Source: Mrakia gelida
Lineage: Eukaryota > Basidiomycota > Tremellomycetes > Cystofilobasidiales > Mrakiaceae
DNA length: 64,000 nt
NCBI GenBank assembly: GCA_024345305.1
Contig: BRON01000001.1
Span: 1,116,001 to 1,180,000, forward strand
Direction: 5' to 3'
Positions 47,101 to 58,500 of this stretch are shown piece after piece. The notes beneath the pieces are model-generated. The model made no database searches, was not told the DNA's origin, and saw nothing but the letters and a program-made list of their open reading frames with translations. Each line of letters starts with the position of its first letter. Position 1 is the first letter of the stretch. Both the position numbers and the translations under genes were made by a program.

Positions 47101-48779
47101 CATGTCACAGTACCTACCCAATCGATACGATACCAGCTCTCCCAACGCAGTACGTCGATCTTGTCTCGATCCATCCCTTTCGCTCCTCGAGCTGACCTCG
47201 TTCCGTCTCGCTCCGCTGCCAGGTTCGGCGACGACGACGACATCTTCACCCACCACACTCCCGAGCAGACTGCCTTCTCCCTCGACGTCAAGGGAACTCT
47301 CCTCCTTCAGAAGGTCGCGCATTTCGTTCGGAGGTCCGAGATGAAGGGAGAAGGGGATCCTCGTCAGAGCGAACCCTTCCGGGCTCTCGACAAGCTCATC
47401 ACGACCTTCCGGTTCGTCCTTCTCTCTCAGTCTCTCTCTTCTCCCGAATGCTCACTCCAATCTCGTTTCCTCCGCCGATGCAGTAACTCTTTCCCCGCCG
47501 AGCTTCGAGATCCACTGAAATGTGTGACAGCTGGAGGGAAAGCCGTCGACCGAAACCTCGTCGTCGCCCACACTCTTCCCTTCGTCGCTATCATCACCCT
47601 TCACGACCCGTACTGCGACTGTGAGTCTTCTCAGATATCGCTTTCTCACTTCTCTCGTCTTCGCGCTCGAACTGACCTACAACTCTCTCGACCGGTCAGT
47701 CCACGACCCGAGGGATCAGTCAAGTCCCAGGATGCTCGCTGCAGCTCGAGCTCTGCTGGGGCAGATCTACCTCGTCAACTCGACGACTTTCTCGTTTTCG
47801 CTACTTCATCCTTTCATGGTGAGAATCCTTCGCGTCTTTGCTTCTTTTGTCGAAAACGAGACTCGCGACTGACGCGCCGTCTGTCCTCTTTCCTCCTCGA
47901 TTCCATTTCAGTCTTACGCTTGGTGAGCACTCGCGTTATTTCGTGAAATCGCGGTCCCCTGACCGACAGCTGATCTTTTGATCTCTTTTCTCGCGCTCCT
48001 TCTTCTCTCGCTCTCAGGGTGAGCTCGCTCTTCTCTTCCCATCCTCCAGCGAGTTTCGTTTCGTTCGCTGACCTCCCTCCCTCCTCTTTTCTCCTACCTC
48101 TCAGTTCATCGGAGCTCGAACCCTCGCCAAACACGTTCAGGTAGCCATGGCCAACGGAGACTACCTTCTCGAGAACTCTCTTCGAGAGGAAATCGCCGTC
48201 ATGAGGTTCGTTTTCGCTTCCGTCCATCCTTCCAACTCTCTCGTTCCTCTTCCTTTCAGCTCACCTCTCCCCCCTCCTCTCGCCCTCCTTATTTTCCTCC
48301 TTCCCAGACACGCCATCAACCAAGTCGCCGGCACCCTCCCCATCGGAGCTCGTCAAGCAGCCATCCTCGACCAAATCATGATCGACCTCCAACTCGACCC
48401 TCGAAACCGAAAAGTCTTCCCTACCAACAACCACGGTCTCATCTTCTCGCGTCTGTCCGTCCCCGAAGCCACCCTCTCAGCTTCGTCGAGCCCTTCCAAC
48501 ACCAACAGCACGCCTACTCACTCGGCTGGAGGGACGCGCAAAACAACAGCGGGAGGACCGACGTCGAGCAACAGCAACAGCAGCGGAGGAGGAGGAGGAG
48601 GGGGAGAACAACTCCAGCAGCAGCAGCAGCAGGGTGGGGTCTCAGCTGGATGGGCTACGAGTGGGAATGGAGAGAACGGTGGGAATGGGGGTGCGGGAGG
48701 GATGGATGGAACGGACAGGATGATGGAGGAGATGCAGGAGATGCAGGCTCCTTGGGAAGGCTTCAATCGACCCATCTAA
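44181..48779 (+). CDS. Zn(II)2Cys6 fungal transcription factor
   Basis: Predicted nuclear binuclear zinc-cluster regulator, about 1,100 residues. The cluster reads CLECRRRKLKCDAVHPVCGTC, then a 22-residue loop to the sixth Cys in YPHCTFEEGYD. Such a long last loop is seen in some basidiomycete members; the common spacing is six to nine. A linker coiled coil (GKVGQLESRISQLEGMLK) follows, then a Ser/Pro/Asn-rich region, then a Fungal_trans middle-homology domain (KLEHIIQVFFNKVPFATELL, FPHPALLHAICSCTAR, ERANLFWLVLCQDTY, FVAIITLHDPYCD). The C-tail is Gly/Gln-rich (EQLQQQQQQGG). One exon of 21 nt (44385-44405) encodes CRRRKLK between two introns; GTTCGT donors occur at 44406 and 44615. Near the C-terminus the conserved HPFMSYAWFIGARTLA stretch needs an 11-nt exon and then a single-base exon (48019). 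The target pathway is unknown. Confidence 0.9.
44385..44405 (+). other. 21-nt microexon coding CRRRKLK of the zinc cluster
   Basis: The exon lies between a CCAG acceptor and a GTTCGT donor. It carries the second Cys and the basic helix of the DNA-binding cluster; the flanking exons give SCLE before and CDAVHPVCGTC after, all in phase 0. Skipping it would keep frame but destroy the cluster. Confidence 0.85.
47912..48019 (+). other. 11-nt exon followed by a 1-nt exon in the Zn2Cys6 factor
   Basis: ATG ends the previous exon. TCTTACGCTTG (47912-47922) lies between introns. The next intron (47923-48018, 96 nt) ends CTCTCAG, a single G follows at 48019, then GTGAGC starts another intron (48020-48104, 85 nt) ending CTCTCAG before TTCATCGGA. 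Joined: TCT TAC GCT TGG TTC ATC GGA (S-Y-A-W-F-I-G). Direct joining without the G shifts frame, and retaining the last intron reaches a stop. Confidence 0.7.
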
Positions 48780-49008
48780 ACTAAATTCTTTTTAATAGCT
48801 TCTCATTACACATACACGACTTTTTTCCTCTCTCTCTCTTCGCTCTATCTCTATCGATGTTGTTTCTTGTCTCTCTCTCTCCCCTCTCCATCGAATAGAA
48901 AAATAAAAACCCGCGCCAAACGAGTGAGCTCGTGGAAGGACTCGACGTCGCTCGCTGACCTCAACCCATCTCCCTCTCCCTCCCCCTCCCCCTTTCCCTT
49001 TCTGAACC
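48780..49008 (+). other. Short intergenic region before RPN3
   Basis: Only about 230 bases separate the stop of the Zn2Cys6 factor from RPN3. It holds an A/T-rich stretch after the stop (TTCTTTTTAATAG), a TC repeat, AAAATAAAAA and a CT-rich leader. No PACE-like Rpn4 site was seen by eye. Confidence 0.5.
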
Positions 49009-51939
49009 ATGGCCCCCACCGACGAGAAGAAGACGACGAAGGATAGCAGTAAATCCACGAAGGAGGAACTCACCTCCGAACCCAAAGCAGAGGAGCCCAA
49101 GGTCGTTGCTCATGTTCCCATCACTTTGAAGCAGGGTGAGTTGGGCCGTCCCTCTCTCTTCATGCTTGCTCTCCAACGCAAGTTTTCTCACCCACGCCCC
49201 CTCCTTTATTCGCCCTCTCAGAACTCCGCACCAACCTCTCCTTAATCGACCGAGCTGTGTCTTCGTTCGAGCCTCGATTCGCTCAGAGGGTGCTGAGGAC
49301 GCTCACCACGCTCAGGAAGAAGCTCGTCAAGCAGGATGGGGAGGGTGTTGAGACTTTGAAGGAGGTCATGAAGGAGAGGTATCCGAAAAGTGAGTCCGAA
49401 GAGGAAAGGGGGTGGGGGTGGGGGCTGGGAAGGGTGAGGGAGAGGGCAGGGCGGAAGGAGGGAGGTGAGGTGGAGGGAGGGAGAGAGGGACGAGATGGAG
49501 GCGAGCTCACTCGTTCGAACCCTTTCTACGGCGTGCTCGCGAGGGAGGGAGATTCTTTGGGTCAAGATGGGTGGGCTGGGAGGAGCAACGAGCTTGGGGG
49601 AGAAAGCGATGGGCGAAAGAAGGGAGGCAAACGAAGAAAGGGAAGGGAGGTCGAGCGAGCTCCTCCTTCCTCCTTCCTCCACCTCGACGCTTCCTTCTTT
49701 CTCGTCTCGTCTCGTCCTTGTCTCCTCCTCCATCGCCCTCAGCTCGAACACCTGGTCGCCTTCCTCAACCCAACCGCCAAACACTCTCACTAACCTCTCC
49801 TTCTCGCTGGTCTTCTCGCTCCTCAGACGATGCCACCCACGCCTCCCTCCTCGCGCTCCTTCCTCCCTCTCCTCCTCCAGCACAAGACTCCATGGACGTC
49901 GATGCCGCTTCTACCACCACCCCTCTCATTTCCTCAGCTACCGCCACCACTCCCTCCTCTCCAGCAAAGCCCAAGAAGGAGCCTACCGAGATCGGCGCAG
50001 AGGTCGACATCTACTTCCGATTGCTCGTCACCCTCGTCTTGATCGATTCGAAGCAGGTTGAGAAGGTGAGCGGTCTCTTCGTTTCTAGCAGCTATGTAGG
50101 AGGTCAAACCCTGTCTTTCTCAAGAGCTGACTTGCTCGCTCACTTTGCTACCCCTTCGTCCATCAGGCCGCCACCCTCTCCTCCTCAACAGCCGAGCTCA
50201 TCCAAAACCTCAACCGACGATCTCTCGACCACCTCGCCGCCAAAGTCTACTTCTACCTCGGACGATCATACGAGCTCCTTGGACGAGATGCGGAGGTTCG
50301 ACCGTGAGTAGCTCGCTCAGCCAAACCACAATCCTCCAGCTCGTCGATCTGAGCTCTCGCTCGTTCGTCCTTCGTCGCACTCGATCGAGCTCACCTTCCA
50401 TCTCCTTCCCTCCCTCCTTCTTCGAACAACAGACTCCTCCTCGCCGCCCTCCAAACCGCCACCCTCCGACACGACACCGACCTCCAATCCACCCTCCTCA
50501 ACCTTCTCCTCCGTAACTACTTCAACCACAACCTCCTCGATCAGGCTGACAAGCTCGTCTCCAAGAGCACCTTTCCGGAAAGCGCTGGGAACGCTCAGCT
50601 CGCGAGGTACCTTTACTACCTTGGTGAGTGGGCTCTCTCTCTGCTGGCGGTGGAGGAAGACCTCGATCCGACTTGGGTGCTGATCGTTTCGTTCGCTCTC
50701 GTCTTCGTTCGTTCGCAGGGAGGATCCGTGCCGTTCAGCTCAACTACACCGAGGCTCACACCCAGCTTCAGCAGGCGATCCGACGAGCTCCTTCGGCTCA
50801 CATCGCTCCTGGGTTCTTGCAGACCGTGAGTGGGACTCGTGTCTGATTCGCTTGCGTGTGGAAGGATCGAGAGCTGATGAGTCTCCACCGCCTTGTTTCG
50901 TTCTCGAATCGTCGCGACTCTCCTCAGGCCTACAAGTTCTTCATCGTCGTCGAGCTCCTGATGGGGAACATCCCTGAACGATCCACCTTCCGACTCCCCG
51001 TCCTCAAGACCGCGCTGATCCCTTACTTCCAGATCGTGCAAGGTCAGTTCTGCTCGTTCTCTTCGTTTTCGCTCGCGACCGAGACTGACTCCCTCGAACG
51101 CGTCCCTCTTACCTCCCTTTCTCTCTCCCTCCCGCCCACCTCCTCCCTCCCACCTCCTCTCCCACCCTTCACTTCCTCCCACACTTTTACCCAACTCACT
51201 ACCCTCCCGCCTTCCTCGCACCCACCCACCACCCCCTCCCAGCCGTCCGGATCGGTGACCTCTCCGCCTTCCAAGCAGCCCTCACCGCCCACACCCCAAC
51301 CTTCCAAGCCGACTCCACCCTCACCTTGATCCTCCGTCTTCGTCACAACGTCATCAAGACCGGAATCCATCAGATCTCGCTGGCTTACTCCAAGATCTCC
51401 CTCAAGGACATCTGCATCAAGCTTCAGCTCGACAACGAGGAGGACGCGGAGTACATCGTTTCCAAGGCGATCAGGGATGGAGTCATTCAGGGTGTTGGAC
51501 TGGATCATGAGAAGGGGTGGATGGTTGGGAGGCCGGGAGGGGATGGGTACGAGACGGGGGAGCCGAGGAAGGCGTTCCATCAGAGGATTGAGTTCTGTTT
51601 GGAGTGAGTTTGCCTTGTCTCTCTCTTCTCACCTTCGCTCGCTCGCTGACCCGCTCGTCTTCGTCGTCGTTCCTTCAGCCTGCACAACCAGAGTGTCAAG
51701 GTACGTTTTTGCTCGATTTTTCGGCCTGTCCGCGTTCGCGACTCGACGCTGACCTTCATCCCTCCCTCCTTCTTTTCCTTCTCATCGCTCGCCATTCGTT
51801 CGCTCAGGCCATGCGCTACCCTCTCAACGCCCACAGGAAGGACCTCGCTTCAGGAGACGCCGCTCGAGAGCGAGAACGAGAGCTCGCGAGTGAGATTGCT
51901 GAGGGAGGGGAGATGGACGAGGATGATGCGGACTTCTAA
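49009..51939 (+). CDS. RPN3: 26S proteasome regulatory subunit Rpn3 (PSMD3)
   Basis: Non-ATPase lid subunit of the 19S regulatory particle, a scaffold with a PCI domain. The N-terminus is charged ([15 protein letters not shown]). Then [20 protein letters not shown] and [33 protein letters not shown], the TPR-like helices [40 protein letters not shown] and [20 protein letters not shown], and the PCI core [39 protein letters not shown] and [19 protein letters not shown]. The end is acidic ([12 protein letters not shown]). About 500 residues, as in other fungi. A 22-nt exon (51679-51700) encodes most of DLHNQSVK. One intron (49390-49826, 437 nt) is several times the usual length, purine-rich on the coding strand and starts with a G-quadruplex motif. 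Confidence 0.96.
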
Positions 51940-52498
51940 GAAACCAACTCGAGCTGCAGATTAGAATGATGAGTATCTCGACTTCTTTCTTTCTTTCTTT
52001 CGTTGGGTTGGGAAAGAACGAGCGAGTGAAAGGAGACGCGACGAGCAGAGGGGTTGGGACGGAAAGGTGAGTTCGATTCGATTCGACGCGTCGGCTTTTC
52101 GTTCGTTCATTCGTTCGTTGTAAGAGCTGAACCTGTCCTTCCTCCGCCCGCGGCTGCTCCAGAACCTCGAGAAAACCAGCTGAAGGCTCTTCCTCCACAA
52201 CACGAATCGCTCGACCCCTGTTCGTCTGGTCCGTCTCGTCAAACACAAGAAGTAGGAAAGACCGTCGGTCCGCGAGTGACGTCGAACCTCTCCTGCCTCC
52301 CCTCCTCCCTTGCTCGCTTCCACCGTCGACTCTCAGCCTCTGGGTACGCTCCTGCCTTTTCGCCCTGAGGTTGCGAGCGATGCCCTCGAAGGCTCGATCA
52401 AGACCCGACGAGATACACAGACTGACTCCCTCGCAGACTTCCTTCCTCCCCTTCCTTCCGTCCCCTCTTCTTCAGCTTTTGAAGTCCTCCTCGGTCAT
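51940..52498 (+). other. Intergenic region, RPN3 / small unknown gene
   Basis: About 560 bases. It contains a CTTT repeat near 51983-52000 and possibly 5' untranslated introns of the next gene (GTGAGT-like donor at 52066; TCTTCAG at 52471-52477 just before the ATG). No coding family seen. Confidence 0.45.
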
Positions 52499-53165
52499 GG
52501 CAGCAGCGAAACTAGAAGAATCGACCTTCTGCAGAGCCTTCTGCGGGGGGTGTTGTGGTGAGCTCCGTCGTCGTTCTCGTCCTCCCTCCCCTCCCCTTCC
52601 TCCCTCCGCTCCTCTTCTTCCCGTCTTTCTTCCCCTCGCTGACCTCTTCAAACCCTCCTCCTTCGTCTCTCACCAGCCGTCATGTGCGCAACAGGAGCTC
52701 AGCAGTACTTCCAGACGAGTCCGGCCATCCTTTCCCTCCCTCCGCTCGTCAGTTCGTTCGACTGACCCCGACGCTCCTCCCCTCATTCCCACCTCTTCCC
52801 TCTTCCCTCCCTCTTCACTCGCGTTCCTGTCCCTTGCAGAAATGTGGGGCTCGGAATCCAACTCTCGAACAGCAGGATGCTTCCCTCGCCGGTGGCACGA
52901 CGGATCGAAGGAGGAAGCGTTCGATAAGGCTGAGAGGTTGGATTTGGAGAAGCTCGCGACGACGGTGCAGCAGCCGAGGGAGAAGGAGGGGATGAAGGTG
53001 GGCGTGGTTGGGAAGGCGGGAGGGGCGGATGCGGATGGGTATGAGGAGGGAGCGAAGGACGGAGAGCAGAGGGATGACCCTGTTGCGAGGGAGCGAGATG
53101 GGGAGGGGGAGAGGAAGAGCGAGAAGGCCGACGCTGTGGTAGCTGAGAAGAGCGTGAAGGTTTGA
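52499..53165 (+). CDS. Small Cys-containing protein, unknown
   Basis: I do not recognise this protein. The model has three exons: ATG at 52499 (MAAAKLEESTFCRAFCGGCC), a GTGAGC intron, an exon AVMCATGAQQYFQTSPAILS, a GTTCGT-type intron (donor at 52752), and a last exon KMWGSESNSRTAGCFPRRWH continuing with a charged, low-complexity tail (KEEAFDKAERLDLEKLATTV, ending EKADAVVAEKSVKV*). Both introns carry CTGAC and a pyrimidine tract. The Cys-rich start (CRAFCGGCC) could be lipidated or bind metal. The unspliced frame is also open from 52371, so an intronless reading is possible but less likely. About 170 residues. Confidence 0.5.
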
Positions 53166-53698
53166 CTTAGTGGGCGATTAAGTTCTCTCTACATACACGA
53201 TTGATACGACTCTTGACGATACCGAAGTGGCGGCGGCAACGGGAAGAGAACCTCGTCGCGTCGACGCGTTCGTCCTTTCGAGAAGTTGAGCGAGGAGGGA
53301 AGCGAGAGGCAGGCATGGGATCCGAAAGCACAAAAGCAAAACCGAGAAGAAACCAAAAGCGTACTACGTGTTTTGACGCTGAATGAGAAGAAAAGAAGAC
53401 CAAAGCAAAGATACGAAACAAGAGACCAGAAGACAAATCGAACCCAAAAATGCGTGTATGTGAGGGAGAAGAGGGTTACAAAAACAAGGTGACGAAACGG
53501 AACGATGAATGGAAATACAGACAATACGAATCCAAGAGTGATGGTGGGTGGAGAGGATACAGAGTCGTGGGATGGGGACGAGACGGGACGAGAATTGTTC
53601 AGGGCAATCGTATACTAAGACAGACAAAGAGAGATTATGTACAGAAAAGAAAGAAAGGGAAGGAGAGTGAGAGCTACGTGTATGGGCTCGATGACCGA
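53166..53698. other. Convergent intergenic region, small gene / cyclin
   Basis: About 530 bases of facing 3' ends. The plus strand is A-rich (GAAAAGAAGACC-like), so T-rich on the cyclin side. No gene seen. Confidence 0.5.
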
Positions 53699-54683
53699 TT
53701 AACAAGAAGAGGGGGAGGGGGAGGTCGTCGCGGGGGAGAGGGCGGGTTTGAGGGCGGAGGTCGACGCGTCGACGAAGCACGGAGTTTGGGGCGTTGCAGG
53801 GTCCCTGGGAGAGTTGAGCGAAGGAGGTGATCCTGAGGAAGAGGACGAAGGGGAGAGAGCCTCGATGCCGAGCTCGACGACCGTCGTCGAAGGGTAGGGG
53901 AAGGTGAACGAGGGAGGAGCCGACGAGGACGAGTCGCGAGTGGGAGTCGAGGGAGGAGAGGGGAGGTAGTGATGGGTGTACTTTTCGTCGAGCTCACTCT
54001 GTGAGATGGGATGAAGCAGAACGTTGAATGAAAAGAGGAGGATGGTGTCAGTGTTGTTTCTCGAAGCAGGGAAGTGTCGGAGGAGAGGAGGAAAATCAAG
54101 CCGACCTCGATCGCTCAACAAGTGCCGCAAGCGGCGAGGAGGGCTTGGGTTTCGTTCGACGGAAAGAGGACGACAAAACTCACCTCAACTGCTTTCAACC
54201 CTTCAGGAGTGATCACCACATCCCACCTAATGTACTCCAGCAATTCTCGTTCCATCTTGTTGACCTGAGAGAGGTCCAGACCTCCTCCCATCCCTCGTCC
54301 GACGATGGTCCAGCTGAGAGCGCTGAAGCTCGAATCGTACATCGACTTGTGACTGCACATCATCGCCGCGAGGATAAGTCGATGTCCTGAGGATCCTTGG
54401 TGTCGAGGGTGAAGCTCGTGAACTCGGTGAAGGAGGAGGAGGGCAGCGAAGAGGTCTCGTTGGGTGAGGAGGGTCCTATTGATGATGTGTGCTATAAACG
54501 AAGCGAGGGAGATCGTGCCCGAGGGAGCTGGAGGACAGTTGTAGAGTTGGGTGATCTGGATAGAGCGTAAGTATAGGAGTCAGTATCGGGAGGAGAAGCT
54601 CGAGAGGGAAGAGGTCGGTGCACCATGCGAGCGGGAGCGAGAACTCGTTCTTCGTCGTCCTTCCATCGAAGTATTGAAGCCAT
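53699..54683 (-). CDS. Pho80/Pcl-type cyclin
   Basis: Predicted cyclin that would activate a Pho85-like CDK in phosphate, nutrient or polarity control. Three exons: MASILRWKDDEERVLAPARM; a long exon with ITQLYNCPPAPSGTISLASF, IAHIINRTLLTQRDLFAALL, HRLILAAMMCSHKSMYDSSF, SALSWTIVGRGMG and LDLSQVNKMERELLEYIRWD; and a Ser/Pro/Thr-rich tail from SELDEKYTHHYLPSPPSTPT to TTSPSPSSC*. The pattern of a short helix, S.ASFI..I, a LLLLHRV helix, the HRLILAA block and LN..E..FL..I.W is that of the Pho80/Pcl cyclin fold. About 270 residues. The start is the first ATG of an exon ending in phase. Which Pcl subgroup is unclear. Confidence 0.82.
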
Positions 54684-55531
54684 AGCGGGAGAGGGTAGAT
54701 CGGGGAGTGTTAAGGAGGGGAGAAGAAGACGAAGGATTGGACAAAAAGAGGGGAAGAGGGAAGGGAGGAGGGGGGAGAGGACGGATGTGGGTGAGGGGAG
54801 GGGAGGACGACGGCGACGTTTGGTGGTTGGACGCAAACAGTAGCGAGCAGCTCGATTCCTGATGGGCGCCGTAAGACTCCTACGATCTGGGAATACTCTC
54901 GCTGCCGAGTAGGGATGTGTGCGTTTAAGCTCGTCAGCGTTCTCGTCCCAGGCACGCTTCCGAGAGACGGCCCTGGTGGGGATCCGAATTCGTCTTAACT
55001 CGACTCTTTCTGAGGGCCCAGGCCTTTTACTCGCTTCAGAGGGGTCGCTCTCTCTCTTTCGCTTCTGCTGAACCTCGAAGAAGAGATGGTGAAGAGATAA
55101 CGGACGGAGAAAAAGCAGACTAAAGCGACGTGAACGGACGCGACGAGCGGCAGGTCTCGGAACTTTGAAGACCACGGACGAGAAAGCTTCACACCTCTCA
55201 AGAACAAGCTAGCTGCATTCCGATTCGGATCAAAAGAACATTCGAACTAGTCGTTCTCGAGGCCAGGCCCTGCCCCTTCCTCTTCAGCTTTCAGGCCTTC
55301 AGGGCGCGACCTCCTCCCTTCCCGCGTTCTCGATGGACGCCAGGAGAACGTCATTCAAAGAAAGGTCGTTAAAGGGAGAACATCGTTGAAGGAGTAGGTA
55401 TAAGAAGCGAGAGAGGGAGAGGAGATATAGGTGACCCAGTAGCAAAAGAAAAGAAGAAGCGAAAAACGAACAAGCAAGCCCAAAGGAAAGCGAGAGAAAC
55501 GAAAACATAAACAAGAACGCATTACCGACCT
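54684..55531 (-). other. Intergenic region, cyclin promoter / kinesin 3' flank
   Basis: About 850 bases. The part next to the cyclin is its promoter and leader. An open frame of 227 codons on the minus strand (54492-55175) overlaps cyclin exon 1 but has no family features upstream of MASIL. No other gene seen. Confidence 0.45.
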
Positions 55532-58500
55532 CTAACCTCGCCTCCCTCCCTTCCTCCCACCAGCACCGACCTCAACAGGCTCAGGCTTCCACTCCTCCTC
55601 CTCTTCGTCCACCTCGTATCCTCCGAGGTCATCATCCTCATCCTCATCCTCATCGCTCTCCTCCATCACAACGACGACCTTCTTCCTCGTCGCTGCCGCT
55701 CTCGGTTTCCTCGTCGACTTCGCCTCGACCACCCCCACCGCTTCCTCCTCTCCCAACCCGCTATCCTTCTCATCCCACTCCTCTTCTGACTCGCTCTCCT
55801 CCTGCTGCTTCTTCTTCCTCGAAGCCTTGGGAGGTGCTCGTGACTTGGGAGCGGAAGCAGCCTTCTTGAGTTTCACGACGGGAAGAATTGCTTCCTCCTC
55901 CTCCTCGTCCTCGTCCTGATGATCGTGTTCGGGCGCCGAAGGGACTCGAGCTCGTTCCTTCCCTTTGGTAGACGAAGAGAGAGCCTTCTTAGGTCGAGGA
56001 GGATCGTTGCGGGAGATGGGAACGGGGTTGAAGTCGACTGGTTCGGAGGAGAGTCGAGCGAGACCGGATTGCTTGTGGGATCGTTTGAGGTTGGACGTCG
56101 ACGCGATGGGCTGGGAGGAGGTGGGGGGAGGAGGAGAGGGTGGTAGAGGAGGAGGTGCGGCTGCTGCGACTGATTTGCGAGGAGGGATGGGGAGGGAGGG
56201 ATCGTTGTAGGAGAGTTGGAGTTCGGCGACTCTGAATGGAGAGGACGGGAGGAGGAGGAGGTCAGGATCGAACGACGAAGACGACGAAGAGGGAAGCTAG
56301 AGACGAACCTCTTCTTCAAGCTGGTGTTCCCTGGGAGAAGATCGAAGGCTAGACTGTAGAGATGAAGAGCTTGGTAGAGGCTCGATCTGGTTGGGAGAAA
56401 GAGCGGAAGGATGAGGTCAGTTCGACGCGAAGAGAACGAGCGTGAAAGAGTAGAGTTGGACGAACCTGTCGCCTCTCTCGAACGCAAGATCGTGGAACTG
56501 TCGAGCCGAGTTCATGTGATCCATAGCCTCGTCCTTGGCCTTCCTCTGTTGACTGGAGAAGGGAAAGCGACGAACGAGAAGGGACAACGTCAGTCGTCGT
56601 TCCTCTTCTCTCTCCCCTTGGCCATCGAGGTCGGCCTTCGAAGCGAACTCACCTCTCCCTTTCAACGACCGTCAATCTCGCATTCCTCTGCTCCTCCTGA
56701 TCCATCAGCATCTGAAGCTTCCGATCTCTCTGAGCCTTCTCCTCCTCCGCTTTCCTCTCCTGCTCGGCGGCGAGAACGGCGAGCTGTCTGTTGACCTCCT
56801 GGTTGACGAGCTTCTGGATCTGGAGCTGTCATGAGGGGAAGGGAAGATCGGAAACGACAAGGAACGACGACGAGAAAACGGAAAGAGGTCAGCGAAGGTC
56901 GTCGGAAGGCAAACTCGAGAACGACGAACCTGAACCCCTCCCTCCTCGTCCAAGATCTCTTTCCCCTTCCCCTTCTTCATCCCACCACCACCACCAACCG
57001 TCGATGAGACCACTCTCGCCTCGATCTGATTGCTGGTGACCGTTCCGAAGACCTTCCTCACCGTTCCACTGAGAGCGGAAGGAGGACGAGACGAGGCGGG
57101 CGTGGGACGCGACGGAGGACCGAGGTTGTCGCGGAAGACGGGAGCTTGTGGACGGATGGGTTTGGAGAGAGCGGCGAAGTGAGGTTTGACGAGAGGAGCA
57201 GCAGCTGAAGGAGAGAAGGTGGTGAACGAAGGAAGAAAAGAGGGAGATCAGGCGAGGGTTTCGCGCGACGAGAAAGGAAAGACGGAAGCTGACCTCGCTC
57301 GTTCACGACAGCCCTGTTCTCGACCTCCTTGGTTCGAGTAGCGAAGTTGAGCGTGTTGAGCGTGTCTTGACGGAAGGTCGCACCGGGGCTGATGTTACAG
57401 ATCAAGAGTCCGACGGACGATCCTCCAAGGGTGTCTTGCAGGATTCGAGTGAGCTTGGAGTCTCTGTACGGGACACGAGCGTGGCCCTTGTTGACAGCGT
57501 CGATGACTAAAACGAGGGAAGGGGGTCGCGAGTCAGAGTCAGAAGTCGAAGAACGGAGGGGTACGACCGCGAGGAGAGAACGCGAGAGGAGGGAGAACGC
57601 ACCATTCCCGAGCACCGTGAGAGACTTGTTGATCGCAGAACTCTCAGCCATTCGCATCTTGTCGTTTCCAGTGAGCTTGTTGTTCTCGCTGAGTAAGACG
57701 GGGACGAAGCGACGAAGCTCAAGGGTCAGCGTCGACGCCGTCGAGCGAAGGGAAACAAGGCGAATTCAGACGAACCTTCCAGCCAGATCGACGAGGTTGA
57801 TTCTTCCGACGAGGACTAGAGAAGTACAAGTCCAAAACACTAGTCAGTTTTCTTCCTTCCTGGCTTGCCGTCGTAGATGATAGCGGCAAAAAGACGCGAG
57901 ACTCACTCTTCCCTCCCTCGCAAACCTCCTCCGTCTTCACCTCGATAGAAAGGACAGCATGAGACCTCGAGGACTGAGCGTTGAGTTTCGTCGAAGCAGT
58001 CGACCGATACGAAGCAGCGTTGTTGTAGATGTCGTCGAACTCTTGAGCTGAGGAGATGACGACCTGAAACGAAGAAAGAAAACAACGACGAGCTCTCGGT
58101 CAAAACGGCGTCGACGAGGCGAGTGGAAACGAAGGAAGAGCAGCTTAGGACGAACTCGAGTGAGGTTGTGGACGATGTTCTTTCCCTCGTTGTTCGTCAA
58201 GACAGCGATCTTCGGACGAGGTTTGCCCTGCGACAGAAGAGGAGAAGTGAAGGTCAGCTCGTCCGTCGAGTCGGTCTCGCCGGCTGGACGCTGAACAAGC
58301 AAAGGAGAGACACTCACTCCTACTGGAGGTTCCGTAAGCAGATCGAAGCAGTCGTCCAAGTAGATCTCGAGATACTCCATGCTGACCTCGATCTTGACCT
58401 TCTTCATTCGGGCCTGCTTCTGGAAGAGCGCTTTGATCGTCCGAGGGATGATTCCTGATTCCTTGCTCGAGCTCGCGACTCCCTGCATGGTATGAGTCTT

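Noticed and set aside
52371..53165. A 264-codon uninterrupted frame
   Set aside because: Two segments inside it have clear intron features (GTGAGC or GTTCGT, CTGAC, pyrimidine tract, CAG) and read as low-complexity Pro/Ser, so a three-exon model from 52499 fits better.
54492..55175. 227-codon minus-strand frame
   Set aside because: Only its MASILRWKDD part near 54683 joins in phase to the cyclin exon; the rest is Arg/Ser/Pro-rich without family features and is the promoter.
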